Shown here one piece after another: positions 41,562 through 52,582 of a stretch of DNA of 64,000 nt. This stretch comes from Aricia agestis. Taxonomy: Eukaryota > Arthropoda > Insecta > Lepidoptera > Lycaenidae. The stretch covers positions 2,624,001 through 2,688,000 of the forward strand of contig NC_056416.1 in assembly GCF_905147365.1 (NCBI RefSeq). The letters run 5' to 3'. The notes under the pieces are model-generated. The model saw only the letters and a list, made by a program, of their open reading frames with translations. It was not told where the DNA came from and made no database searches. Each line of letters begins with the position of its first letter. Position 1 is the first letter of the stretch. Both the position numbers and the translations under genes were made by a program.

Positions 41562-43790
41562 ATGGTCTTCTGTACACAGGAAGACCATTCCAGGATTTTA
41601 GGAGTCGTCTGTAATGTCTATAGAAAATGAAGATTCTGAGAATCAGATGCGATTAGCATTGGTTTTTTCTACTTTGATTTATACTCTTAGTGCATGGGCG
41701 TATGAGGCCGAGGTACGGGCAGGGGGGGGGGGGGGGGGGGGGGGGCAGCACCTTCAATACTATTGTGAGGTACTCATTAAGTTGTCACGAATTCGAAGCC
41801 CCCCCCCCCCCCCCCAAACAGAATCCTGGCTACGCCCATGTCTCAGTGTCTGACAGATGATGAATTGTTCTGTCCCCATCTACTTGACAAAGTAAAGAGA
41901 TTTTCTTTTTACATTTTATGGGCAATTAATAAATTGTGTACCGAATACATGCATAAAGTATGCATTATTCGGGTCACATTTTGTACTCGTGGACAAAATT
42001 TTTGACACAGTTACTCTTCCTTAGTTTTTATTATTCGTAGGCATTACCATAAGACATAATATTAATATGCCAACATTTAAGAGATTATAAATCAAAGTAC
42101 ACTACCAGATAACGGTTGTTCTATACAGAATAGGATAAAATACTCAACAGTTGTATTAGTAAGATATTAGTGAATTCTCAGTCGTGTAGCACCTTCGATG
42201 ACCAACGATGAAAATGTTTAACGTAATATCTAAAAGCGATAAAGGGCGCTCGATAAATTTCATATTTATTTAGCTATTAACTTAATTTATTTATAAAAAC
42301 TGAAGGATATTTTACATGTTCTTTGTCGGTTTAAGTACTTATATTTTTTGTAAATAAGTTTGATAAGTTGTAAGTAGTGGGTATATTTTTATACCTGCGA
42401 GTTACAATCAAAATCAAGGATAGCGCCAAATGATAGTACAATTTTATAGAACATCTCAAAAGAAGAATCGGTAACCCACAATACTCAGTTTGCATTAGAT
42501 TGCGTAGGTAAATCTAATTTCGTGCTGCCTAGTCGTTATACTCTAGTCAACTTAGTTGTAAGGTACCTAGTCTTAATCATAAATTTTAAAAGTTTGTATT
42601 AAGTATATTTTAATTTTACAATTCCAAAGCAAAATTAGTCATTCCAAAACCTTTGTGATTTTTGTTTAATTTTAAAGTTGTTGATAATTTATTTTTACAC
42701 TTTAATTTCTAGTCGTTTTAAGTTAATGTGCAATATATTTATTTCTCCTAGTCTCAATTCTCTTATTTTTATACTCAATATTTATTTTACACGTGTAACA
42801 ATTTTTATTAATATATTTTCCTAAATCCATTCCTTATATTTTTAAGGAGACCAAATCTCATCCTTTGTTTAGGTACTTAATGGTTAAAAGGACCGTAAAG
42901 CTAGATTGTTTTTTATTACTTTAGTTGAAACGAAATAAAGCAATAAGTTTATTAATAATATTAATATGTATATCTAGAATAATACTCCCTGATTAACCAA
43001 AAAATATTTTATTATTGAAATAAAAAATAACAAAAATAGTCAAAATTTTAGTCTTTAAAGTCAGACTCCATTTTTAAATGCTATACAATGAAACGTAAAA
43101 CATTATAATAATATTATGGTTTCTTGCTGTTGTTAAATAAATATATACTTTAAGACAATTACATGGCTTTCATTTAAAAAATACCCCCTTAAATTATATC
43201 TAGAATAGAAAAATTAAAAAATTATTTAAGTTTTATTTAAGAATACAAAATATAGATGGCGCTGTGCAAAAAAGCGAGAAAATAAACATTTACATTTTTT
43301 TTTCTATTAAGATTGCACAATTCACTTTACACAATATTTTAAATTAGTAAGACGTCTTAGGAGCATCAATTATTGATAAAAAGACACAGTTTTTGTCTAC
43401 CTCTATTACATTTTTAATCTTGAAGTATTTGCCACAATATGTTATTGATACTTTAATACTATAATATTAATTATCGTGTTACCAACATGATAAAGATAAG
43501 CCGTAGTTACGTCACGACTGCGAATATTTTAATGATAATAGAATTAACGCAAGATATAATATCAATAAAGTAGATAATGCCTTATATTGGGGCCAAATGC
43601 CAACAGTTGCATAACAATGGTTAGCTAACAATGCAGTGATTGTTAACCCAAACAGGGAATGTTGTCTGGTCTTTAGGCTGGATTTATATTAAGTCCGCGC
43701 GAACGAACGGTTTGGCCGCTACACTGCAAAATCAGAAGCAATAGTATGTAACGATTTATTTAAATAGTGGCGCGGTCGCCCTCGAGCCTT
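41562..43790. other. Srrm234 3' UTR and intergenic sequence
   Basis: AT-rich sequence with the candidate polyadenylation signals noted for the eMIC isoform. A hAT MITE lies at 41693-41840, and a copy of the CCTTAGTTTTTATT repeat at 42000-42060. From 42100 to 43790 I see no gene or defined element. Confidence 0.45.
41693..41840. mobile_element. hAT MITE with long G and C homopolymers
   Basis: The ends CATGGGCGTATGAGGCC and GGCTACGCCCATG are flanked by TCTTAGTG (41685-41692) and TCTCAGTG (41841-41848), an 8-bp duplication with one mismatch. Inside is a run of 24 G (41722-41745) and a run of 17 C (41799-41815) in mirror arrangement, so the strand could fold into a G:C stem. It lies 132 bases after the Srrm234 stop codon, probably in the 3' UTR. 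Confidence 0.8.
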
Positions 43791-44050
43791 AGGGCCAGGC
43801 CACAACACTGCGGTGCGACTTGCGACGTCGCATCGCATAAAACTACATTGCTTTTCTATGGTTGTTTTTGCGATGCGACGCCGCAACGCATCGTAAAAAT
43901 CTACGACGCCGCAGAACGCATCGTGGAAATTTCCGATGCGACAGTGACTATTTCCAATGAAATTTTGCGCTCCGAAATCGCTTCGTATATTTTCTGTGCG
44001 ATGTTGTTTTTGCGATACGACGCCGCAACGCAATGTTGTGGTCTAGCCCT
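43791..44050. mobile_element. MITE with AGGGCCAGGCCACAACA termini
   Basis: Left AGGGCCAGGCCACAACACTGCG and the complement of the right end (AGGGCTAGACCACAACATTGCG) are terminal inverted repeats. Inside, GCGATGCGACGCCGCAACGCA and related phrases recur in both orientations. The target duplication was not resolved. Confidence 0.7.
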
Positions 44051-44316
44051 TATTTAAATGTTTGTGTTCATTGATATAGACACTCAAGAGCACTCTTAAA
44101 ACTATGCAGTGAACAATTCAAATTGAAAGCTGAAATAAACCAGCAAGATATTATTAAATAACATGAACATCTCATCACATTACAGAAAACTAAAAAAAAA
44201 TTGGTCGAAAAATCTTATGCTTATCTAAGATATTATTAATTTTAGTTCCTAACAAAATTTACAATATATGATACAGAATGTTGTATTATAACCGTCACTT
44301 ATATTGCTAAATTCTT

Positions 44317-46629
44317 TTAATTCTTATTTTGGTTTTGTCTTCTTTTCGATGCAACATACATTGCCCAGCCAAATCCAACAAGATTCATAAAGAGAACTCG
44401 TAGCTGAAAAAAAAAATTACTATGAAGTATATTTACACAAACTATAAAAATAATAAGATTCTTGTTTAATTGTAGATACAGGGGCGTAGCTACCGCCGTA
44501 TCAGCCGTATCAATTATACGGGGCCCCCCGCCTATAGGGGCCCCCAAGGTGCGTAAAATATTGTGCGTATTAAAACTGATAAAAAATTATAGAACTTTTA
44601 TGGGACAGAAACGCCTGTCAGACCAGTCATTATTGTCCATAGAGGCAGAAAATTTAGAAAAACTAAAGTCATCAATCATCAGCTATCAATGATTTAATTA
44701 ATTAGTTTGCAGAAAAAAGGCAAGGAGAGTTAATAATATTTAATTTGAATTGTTTTTTAAAAAGTGACAGATAGAATTATGATGAATAAGTAAATATTTC
44801 TTATAATTTTAAGCAAAAATTTTTTTCTTTTTTGAGAAATCTTTACCCTTCCTAAGGCCCCCAAACAAATTTTATATGGGGCCCCGCCAAGGTACGCTAC
44901 GCCCCTGTGTAGATACCAACAAATTATATACTCTTTATAAACCAGTTCTTAACTCTATAATTTGTATGAGTAGTTTTTATAACAAATCTTATTTTTAATT
45001 TTTTATCAGCAATAACAAGTAATAGCCTACTGACTTTTGACATCATTCTTTTACTGTATTATCTACATGTCAATAACGCACTGTTTAAATTTACTCAGTG
45101 TTTAAAAGGACTTATATAGGGAGATTGCAGACGACAGGCCGACACCCATACAGTTGGCATGGCGCGGCCATGCCGACTGCATGGGCGCCGCAGACTCGAT
45201 CGCACAAAAGTCTGTCGTCTGCGATCTCCCTTAATGTAATTTTACTAACCTAATCATTGTTACATATTTAATGATATTCGCATTAAGAAAAATTTAAAAT
45301 TTAAATCACTATATATCATAAGGAAAACATCAGTCACTGACACATAGGAAAATGAGCAATTCATACTATTATTGCACTATTGGGTAAACCATTTATGAAC
45401 TTTATCTACCAGTCACAAACATGTAAAATAGGTAACTTTTCAAGATCACAGTTATATTATTAGGTCTGTTAAAACTATGACCTTAGTTCATAAATAATAT
45501 AAAATGTAAGGAACTTACCATGGGTGGCACAAATGCTAGATTCACTACTTGGAACAATGTTAACCACTTCCAATTGGCCTCAAGAACAGTTTGGTACAAA
45601 GATATGAGCTGTTTCATAGCAGCCCTGTGATTCTTGCCTTCCAAACGTGCCAATGTGTATAGTGAGAATGCCTGCATAAATGGTGCAAATATCAGCCTCT
45701 CAAATAACAATTTCTTTGCCAATGGAAAAGCAGTTGTTCGGTAGGGGAAGAGTCTATCAAGGAACTCATAAAAGTAATGTGGTATTGAGCCTCCAAATAG
45801 CAGCCTGAAACATATATTTTATAAGTACCTACCATGAAGAATATATAATTTTTATTATTGGTATACTATGTAAGTTATGTTAAGAAGCATCTTAGCCCTT
45901 TATAAGAAAGTATTCATAAAAATTATCCTGTGACTATGTTAACTGATGAGCTAGGAGCTGAGGAGCTGGCGAAAAAAACCGGACAAGTCCACCAGAGTCC
46001 AGAGTGCAAAAGTAAAATTTTTCCCACCCATCTTCATCAAACCCTGTTAATATTTTCAACTAAAACCGATTAAAAGGGCTTTAAAAAGTCAATTTTCAAA
46101 CAAAACTGGATTAGTTCAGTAGTGGTAGTAGTTTTTTAGCCACTGTATAAATTTTTTTCTCGTTCTAATCCGGTTCTGTTCGTCAGCTCCTCAACTGTTC
46201 TAAGGTCTTACCCATATAAACCGAATGCCAAAATAGGGTCCAACTTCAAAGAATCTCCGGCCACAACTTGTGAGGCTATGCTACCAGCGGTTCCGACGAC
46301 ACAACTGAAAAAGTTATTCATAATAAATTGGTGTCTGTTTGTCTAAATCATATAATTACTTGTTATAGCATTTTTTTTGTCCAGTCACAGATGCTTGGAC
46401 AATTTTAACTTGTACTTAGTAGCAAGTGCATATAAGGCACAAGTACTTTCCCAAAAATTACGACTTAATCTGTGGTTGGCAACGTTAATGTTATCAAATT
46501 AGGCCTTCGAATACACAATAAACTTATTTACACTATTTACCTGGTTATGGATTTCGTTCTTACTGGATGTAAATACAGATTTTGCAAGTAAGAAGCCACA
46601 AGATTCATAATAGGTTTCGAGAGCGCCAT
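44317..46629 (-). CDS. Pxmp2: PXMP2-like peroxisomal membrane protein (Mpv17/PMP22 family)
   Basis: Four exons, 46541-46629, 46212-46304, 45519-45804 and 44317-44403, join in frame to 184 residues, the normal size for the family. HPVRTKSIT near residue 25, DPILAFGLYGLLFGGSIPHYFYEFLD at 55-80, FERLIFAPFMQAFSLY at about 100, and WKWLTLFQVVNLAFVPPMLRVLF near 145-167 are the Mpv17/PMP22 signature blocks. They form four predicted membrane segments. PXMP2 makes a solute channel in the peroxisomal membrane; other family members (Mpv17, Mpv17L2) are mitochondrial. I favour PXMP2 from RLIFAPFMQ and the LEGK loop, with some uncertainty. Splice donors are GTAAAT, GTAAGA and GTAAGT. Intron 3 carries a hAT MITE and a palindrome, and intron 2 a foldback sequence. 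Confidence 0.88.
44479..44907. mobile_element. hAT MITE in PXMP2 intron 3
   Basis: The ends CAGGGGCGTAGCTACC and GGTACGCTACGCCCCTG are flanked by the identical 8-mer TGTAGATA (44471-44478 and 44908-44915). GGGGCCCCCCGCC lies just inside the left end and GGGGCCCCGCC inside the right. It is a relative of the elements at 10611 and 41693. Non-coding. Confidence 0.88.
45119..45233. mobile_element. short palindromic MITE in PXMP2 intron 3
   Basis: GGGAGATTGCAGACGACAG at the left is repeated inverted as CTGTCGTCTGCGATCTCCC at the right. The centre GGCATGGCGCGGCCATGCC is itself a hairpin. GC-rich compared with the intron. Confidence 0.65.
45945..46200. repeat. foldback sequence in PXMP2 intron 2
   Basis: GAGGAGCTGGCGAAAAAAACCGG and CCGGTTCTGTTCGTCAGCTCCTC are inverted copies about 230 bp apart, which suggests a small MITE. 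No target duplication was identified. Confidence 0.5.
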
Positions 46630-47640
46630 TGTAAAATAAATATAAACTAAATTAATTCGTAGACTTTAAACTTTGGAACTTAGAAATAAACAGGGCAATA
46701 ACACGAAGTTCACTTGGAGTTCACCGATCACTGCATAATTTGACAACTGCCAACTGCGAAAGTCGAAGTGACAAGTGACAGTTAAATTTTTTTTTTTTTA
46801 ATTTATTGGGAGCTGGAAACGAGTCCTTTGCTCCAAAAAAAATACAATAATAATACAAAATACAAGACAGTTAAATAAAATCGCTAGTGATACCAAAAAT
46901 ACTCGAATAATTTGAAAATCGATTACCTGAGCTATAGACCAAAACAGATTTTATTTTAAAAATGCTCGTCGCCATAGCATACAGTTTGGGGATGGTATCA
47001 TTTTTTATTTTTACTTTTATTTTCTAAGCACGCTGTTTAATACAGAATTCTGGTCTAAATATTTACTGTAAAAAATTTAATAATGAATCACATCGATATC
47101 GATACATCATATAGGATTTAGTCTAAAATGCAGCCCTAGAAATCATGATAGACATTGATCAGTGATCACAGACATTGATAACAATAAAATGGGTATAATA
47201 TTATGGAATGCAGGGCTGGTTTTAGGACTACCAGCGCTTCGGCGCCCAGGGAGCTGATAGTTTAAAATTTGGCGCCCCTTTTGTTTGCCTTCAGCGACGC
47301 TTTCACCCCCCCCCCCCATAACGCCGCTGCTAATGAAACGGGAAGAAGGGGCTGTGAAGGTGATTTTTCTGAAATCAATCGCTGTCCACACTTACTTTCT
47401 CCTGATTACTACTCACCTGCACTTAGGTGTTTTTAAGTTTGGCTTTTCCTTGAACTGTTAATACCCTCTATGTGTAGAGCCATCGAAATTTATTTTTATA
47501 GCAATATTATTGGACATGTACTAAAAATAAACAGAGAACTATAAATTATACTTTAATTTATTAAATTTATCAATATTAATAAAATATTCAATTGTTTATA
47601 TTATAATAGAGAATAAATTTACCCCTAAAAAAGCTAAAAA
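46630..47640. other. PXMP2 upstream region and intergenic sequence
   Basis: The PXMP2 promoter should lie just right of 46629, but no TATA box is obvious. 46786-46860 holds a T-run and an A-rich block with GGGAGCTGGAAACGAGTCC, probably a SINE tail. 47212-47335 begins CAGGGCTGGTTTTAGGAC and has GGCGCCC and C-rich tracts like a decayed hAT MITE, but no duplication was found. No gene is seen. Confidence 0.4.
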
Positions 47641-47647
47641 TATACTA

Positions 47648-48540
47648 CAGTGTAAACTCCATGTAACGTCACTCGATTTAGCGACTCTCTAATCTAAAGC
47701 GTCGAAATCATTTGACTTTGGTTGGTTTAGCAGTTAGCTTGTCTATCATACAATGATACACTCTGTATAGCATCACTCACACTCTCAATAACGACAAATC
47801 ACAATGATTGAGTAATAAAAATTACCTTTTAAATTACTAAAATTAGTAGAAACTGCGCAGCTGTTTACGTTTTTTTGTTGCTTTACTATCCTAGCCCACA
47901 ATGAACTTGACTTTTGGCATCACGACCCTGTAGGCCTACTACGAAACCGTTTTGAGACTCAAACAATCGGACGAGAATGCCGCGTCCTGCTCTAACAACG
48001 TAATTTCTCGTTTGTTAGAGTAGGACGCGGCATTCTCGTACGATTGTTTGAGTCTCAAAACGGTTTCGTTTTGTAATAAAATAGTCTAAATTAATCTAAG
48101 TAATTTAAGCTTTTTATTGACTGAACCCACAAAATTCAGGACAAGATATTCCATATTACATTTTGCAGTTACACTTAGGGGTAAGACGTGCTTTGAGCTA
48201 AAAAGTTTTAAACTCATTTTTTGCAAGTTGAAGTGCCTCTCCTCTCATCCCGCAACTCTCTGCTCCACGTATAGCATAGGTATGAAACTCGTGAGCATTA
48301 GCGACCGATCGCTCTTGTAAGCGTACCTCGCTACGCCCATGTGCACATGTAGACTGTTTTTGAACATAAAAAGTATCTAAACGTTATTATATTCTCAGTT
48401 GCTCATAAACTTCCAAACAGTAAATACGGTTAGCGAAAAAATCACTGTTACATATTGACGGAAATTCTTTGATTTTACATCTCTCTATAACGTCATAAAA
48501 TACATGTTCCCGTCAGTGACGTTACTTAGAGTTTACGCTG
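47648..48540. mobile_element. non-autonomous Tc1/mariner- or pogo-like transposon with TA duplication
   Basis: The ends CAGTGTAAACTCCATGTAACGTCAC and GTGACGTTACTTAGAGTTTACGCTG are inverted repeats of about 28 bp. TA flanks both sides (47646-47647 and 48541-48542). The 0.9-kb interior encodes no transposase. A palindromic MITE is nested at 47930-48072. It lies directly beyond the stop of the 526-residue gene. Confidence 0.75.
47930..48072. mobile_element. palindromic MITE nested in the pogo-like element, copy 1
   Basis: GAAACCGTTTTGAGACTCAAAC, AATCGGACGAGAATGCCGCGTC and CTCTAACAA run to the centre near 48000 and then back as the complement, including GTTTGAGTCTCAAAACGG. A diverged copy is at 56828-56972. 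Confidence 0.75.
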
Positions 48541-48586
48541 TATTTCTTAATCAAATATACTATAAACCCATACAAGTCTTTGAATT

Positions 48587-51500
48587 TTAGCTACAGTTGA
48601 AAAGTTTGTCTAGTTGTTTCTGTAAATTATGCGAGGTCACTGCTGGAGTATCGGCCTGCTCCAGTGCTTGGTGCTTGACTACTGGCGTGTTTAGGAAGTT
48701 CATGTTCTGTTTCATCTGTAAATACATGTCTAGCGCTTTGTCTGCCTCCTTAGTAGGAGTCTTACTGGCAACATTCGGCATTGACTTATGAAAAACTTTT
48801 TTCCTCAAACACAGATTCTTTTTCGGTATTTTGTATGATGGTGACTTCATTTTGATAACAGATGGTCGACAAACGGGACTCATTTCTAGACTCAATCTCT
48901 CTTCATTCATGGTTTCTGAGTTCTGATTTACTTCAACCAAAGTTTTGTCCATATCAATTTCTTTATTGTCAATCTTTTTTTCTACAACATCAACATTGTT
49001 GTTCTTCTTTTCGTTAATCAATCTTTGTACATGCTCTAGTGACTTAATATGTGATTCCTTAATGTTTATCAACATCTTTATACCGCTGTCTATCATTTTT
49101 ATGCTTTCTTGAGTCTGTTTTTCAAATTCAAGCAAGTCATTTAACTCTGTATTATTTGATCCAGTTTGTTTCTGAGTTTCGTTCATAGAAGCTTTATTTA
49201 GTAAGTCACATAAAGAGACAATCACACTTTCGTCCCTTTTATTTCCCTTTGGTATGTTATCAAATGACATTATTGTATTGTCATTGTAAATATTTGAATT
49301 ATCCATTTCATTTTCATTTGAATTATTAAAGAACTGTTGTAAATTTCTGTACTCTTTGAAGGGTGTTGAGACGAGTGGTGAAACCTCTGCTATATTTTCC
49401 AATACTCTTTCTTCTGCGACAGCCCTGGATTTTTCCTCAATTTTATTGATTTCTGCCTCTTTCTGCAGAAAACTATCATCATTGGATTTGAAAGATATAT
49501 TAGTTTGTGGTGTAATGGCTTTTATAATTTTCTTTTGTTTAAAAGTTTTTGGAGTTTCATTAACTTTTTTTCCATTAACTTTTTGATTCATCCTGTTAAA
49601 ATTGTTTTCTTTGTTTGCAATACTCATTCTGTTTTTGACAAGTTTGTTGTTTTGCACAGGAGTCTCTTGAATTTTGTATATTCCACTTATCCTTACATGG
49701 TTTGCTGAAATAAGTATGACAGATTTTTTAAGTAATTGTCTAAAAATTGTATAAAAAAAAAGAATATTATACAGTTAAGATTACAGAAATTGATTCTTCA
49801 AGCAAATGGCTGATCTACATTATTTAGTTGGGTTCATCTTTTATTTTATCCTTTTTCGCTACAATATTTTTAGTTAGTTCTCAGACAAAGAAAATATATA
49901 AAGTTACTTACATTGTGTAACAGCAGCTTTCTTTGGTCTTGCCTCAGGTTTTTGAAACTTTACTGTTTCAGATACATGACTGATCATCGTCTGCCGTGTC
50001 TTGGGTGTGGCCTAAACAAAATAAAATCGGTAAGTGCGAGTCGGACTCGCGCACGAAGGGTTATGTACTAATATAGAGCAAAATTAGGCCAAAATTTGTA
50101 TTTTTTGTATGGGAGCCCCCCTTAATTTTTTATTTTATTATAAAAATATTATTAAATATTAAAGTACACATATAATTAAGGACTATGAGAAAAATTCAAG
50201 TACCTACCTGTTGTCACTATTGATATAGAGCAAAAAGGGCCAAAAAATCATGTTTGTTGTATGGGCTAAAATCAAAATAAAATTAAAATTTAAGGGGGGC
50301 TCCCCTAAATTTTAATTTTATTTTGATTTTAGTATTTGTTGTTACAACAACAGATATATATATACATAATCTGTAAAAATTTCAACTCTCTAGTTATTAC
50401 TGTTCTTGAGTTACAGCCTGGAACAGACAGACAGACGGACAGACAACAAAGTCTTAGTAATAGGGTCCCGTTTTTATCCTTTGGGTACGAAACCCTAAAA
50501 AACAGATTAGTATAATACAATTTTTCACAATGTCACATACATAATATAATGAAAGTAAATATTTTAGAAGTCAAAACCAACACAAAAATTCACACTAATG
50601 AATATAAAATACATAATTTTAATGTTCATTAAACTACCTTAGCTTGAAAATTTAAAGTTTTTCTGACTGGATTTTCTTTTAGCTGTCCCATGCCAGTACA
50701 ACTTTTAGTTTTATAGTCGAGTTTCACAGAAGAGTTCCAATTTCTTTTCTTAGTAGAATTTTCTGGCTTAGCAAACATTCTTGGTGGCCTTAATGCTGAA
50801 ATTAAAAATATGGAATTATTGTACCACCCAAACAAAATATTACTGATTTGGTGAAGTAATTCATCAAAGCAGTCGAGTCACAACTCATAATAAATAAGTA
50901 TTATTAATTATAAATGCAAATCTCTTGAGTCTTAGGCGGGTTGTAGATTTGTAGGCCTAGTGTTTATAACTAGTAACTCTTACATGATATGAATTGATTA
51001 AAATTCATTACGAAGACAACAAATCTCGAGCTGTCAAACAAAACTGAAATTGATTTACATCTGTGTGTAAAAATATGTGTACTTATACACTTAGTGTCTA
51101 AACACACTAAGCCGAAGTTACGTGGCGTAAATTCCGCATGATTATACCCGCAATTTATATAAAATTTCCGATGACACACTATTCCGTCGTGTTCCATCCG
51201 TATTTTGTATGTGGCATTGCGGACGTAATTTATGCCGTGTAACTTCGGCCTAGTGTGTTTAGAACTTTAGACCCTTACACATTAAGCATCTTTCTATGAG
51301 ATTAAATTGGCAATGTGCCGATAAGTGCCGACTGGACGTCATAAAGAGTTTTGCTGTCATGTACACACGTCTCTTTTTACCACGCAGTGTTACTGATAGT
51401 AACATCTTGCTTGCTCGGGCCTTTGTTTCTCCATTACGCTAGGTATATTAACTTTATGGTATAAACGTAACAAACTGACTCACCTATAAGGTCAGCTCTC

Positions 51501-51825
51501 ATCTCTGCTATAGTTAAAGGTCTCACCACGGCTTTCTCTGTAGTCCTAGTGATAGCCATAGTTGGTCGAGGTGCCTTCTTTGCAGTGAGTGTTTGCATGG
51601 CATCTTTAGATAGAATGCCTGTAAGATATCGTAAAAATAGATTTAGATTTTAGTAACACTTATCAATTCCAGCTAAAAAGGTTTTTTATATAATTATATA
51701 TTGTTGATAACTAATCATGATTGTACAGAACTAAAAATCACAACATTGTAATTACCACTCAAACTTGGCAACAATTCCGCTATCGTTTTCGGCTGCATGA
51801 AGGATTTTGTAGTGGTCTCCTCCAT
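48587..51825 (-). CDS. uncharacterised 526-residue protein, five exons
   Basis: Exons 51756-51825, 51484-51618, 50638-50795, 49912-50011 and 48587-49704 join without frame conflict (phases 1, 1, 0, 1). I do not recognise the family. The N-terminal half is basic and disordered, with Lys/Pro-rich linear blocks (PRPTMAITRTTEK, ALRPPRMFAKPE). Residues about 175-275 are Asn/Glu-rich with SPLVSTPFKEYRNLQQFF. A predicted coiled coil lies around 330-385 (ESIKMIDSGIKMLINIKESH). The C-terminus has SPVCRPSVIK, TPTKEADKALDMYL and ends in SHNLQKQLDKLFNCS. Several SP/TP sites would suit CDK phosphorylation, and a cell-cycle or microtubule role is a weak guess from composition only. It is transcribed away from TXNDC17. 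Intron 3 holds a dispersed repeat. The start is the first ATG of the open exon (MEETTTKSF). Confidence 0.8.
50024..50500 (+). repeat. lepidopteran dispersed repeat, copy 2
   Basis: It begins AAAATCGGTAAGTGCGAGTCGG and ends near TTTATCCTTTGGGTACGAAACCC, the same family as 9893-10307 but in the opposite orientation. Around 50270-50340 TTTAAGGGGGGCTCCCCTAAA forms an internal hairpin. It lies in intron 3 of the 526-residue gene. Confidence 0.65.
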
Positions 51826-52582
51826 GATAACTAGTTGAAATCACAATTCTCGTAACACAATAACAAAAACAAATCCTTCAGGGACACCAAACATTCCAAA
51901 ATTCCAAGTTTGATATTTTCTGTTTATTTTCGGTCCATTCAACTCACAGACTAAGAAGAGATACCTACTTCATACTACTTAAATTCAACAGTTGACCGTT
52001 TTATTTTTTTTAAATTTAAATTTTACTTATATGCAAAATGTCACAGACACAATATGCCAAAGTTCTTCTTCTTGTCACTTATCAGTTCATTTAAAGCGCT
52101 TGTTCCATTTGACTAAATCTAGAAGTTCTAACTTCTAATTAGGATCCTAAAAAGAAGACTAATTAGAAGCTTATCTGATTCCACTTGTACTAATTTAGTA
52201 ACTAAATCAATTGTGACGACGCGGTGACGTCTTCTTATTGGCTCCAGTTCTGTCAAAGTAACAAAAAATTATTGGTCTTCTCATAAGTCATAGGCTTAGC
52301 TGTTGCCTGTTGGCTCAATGAAAATAAAAATAAATAAAAGGTGAAAAAGATGGTTGAAAGAATTTTTGGTCCACGAAAAATTATTATTATATAAATGGTT
52401 ATATAGCCGAAGTGCCATTGAAAAAAAAATGTCATTTGTCTTGTCAAATGTCTTATGTCAATTGTCATGACTAATGTCATCATATTTTTGTCGGGGTTTT
52501 TCATTTTAATTTTAAATTAAGTTATTTTACGTGCTACGAAAGAAAAGCTGAAGTTTTTATTTTATAAGAAATAAACAGAAAA
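51826..52582. promoter_or_regulatory. divergent promoter interval between the 526-residue gene and TXNDC17
   Basis: The two start codons face away from each other across 757 bp. The interval is AT-rich, with a short inverted pair (TAACTTCTAATTAGGATCC and GACTAATTAGAAGCTTATC near 52128-52175). It also has repeated TGTCAT/AATGTC words at 52428-52485. No TATA box was identified. Confidence 0.4.

Noticed and set aside
43767..44057. overlapping 96- and 104-codon frames on both strands
   Set aside because: They coincide with an inverted-repeat MITE (43791-44050) and arise from its symmetry.
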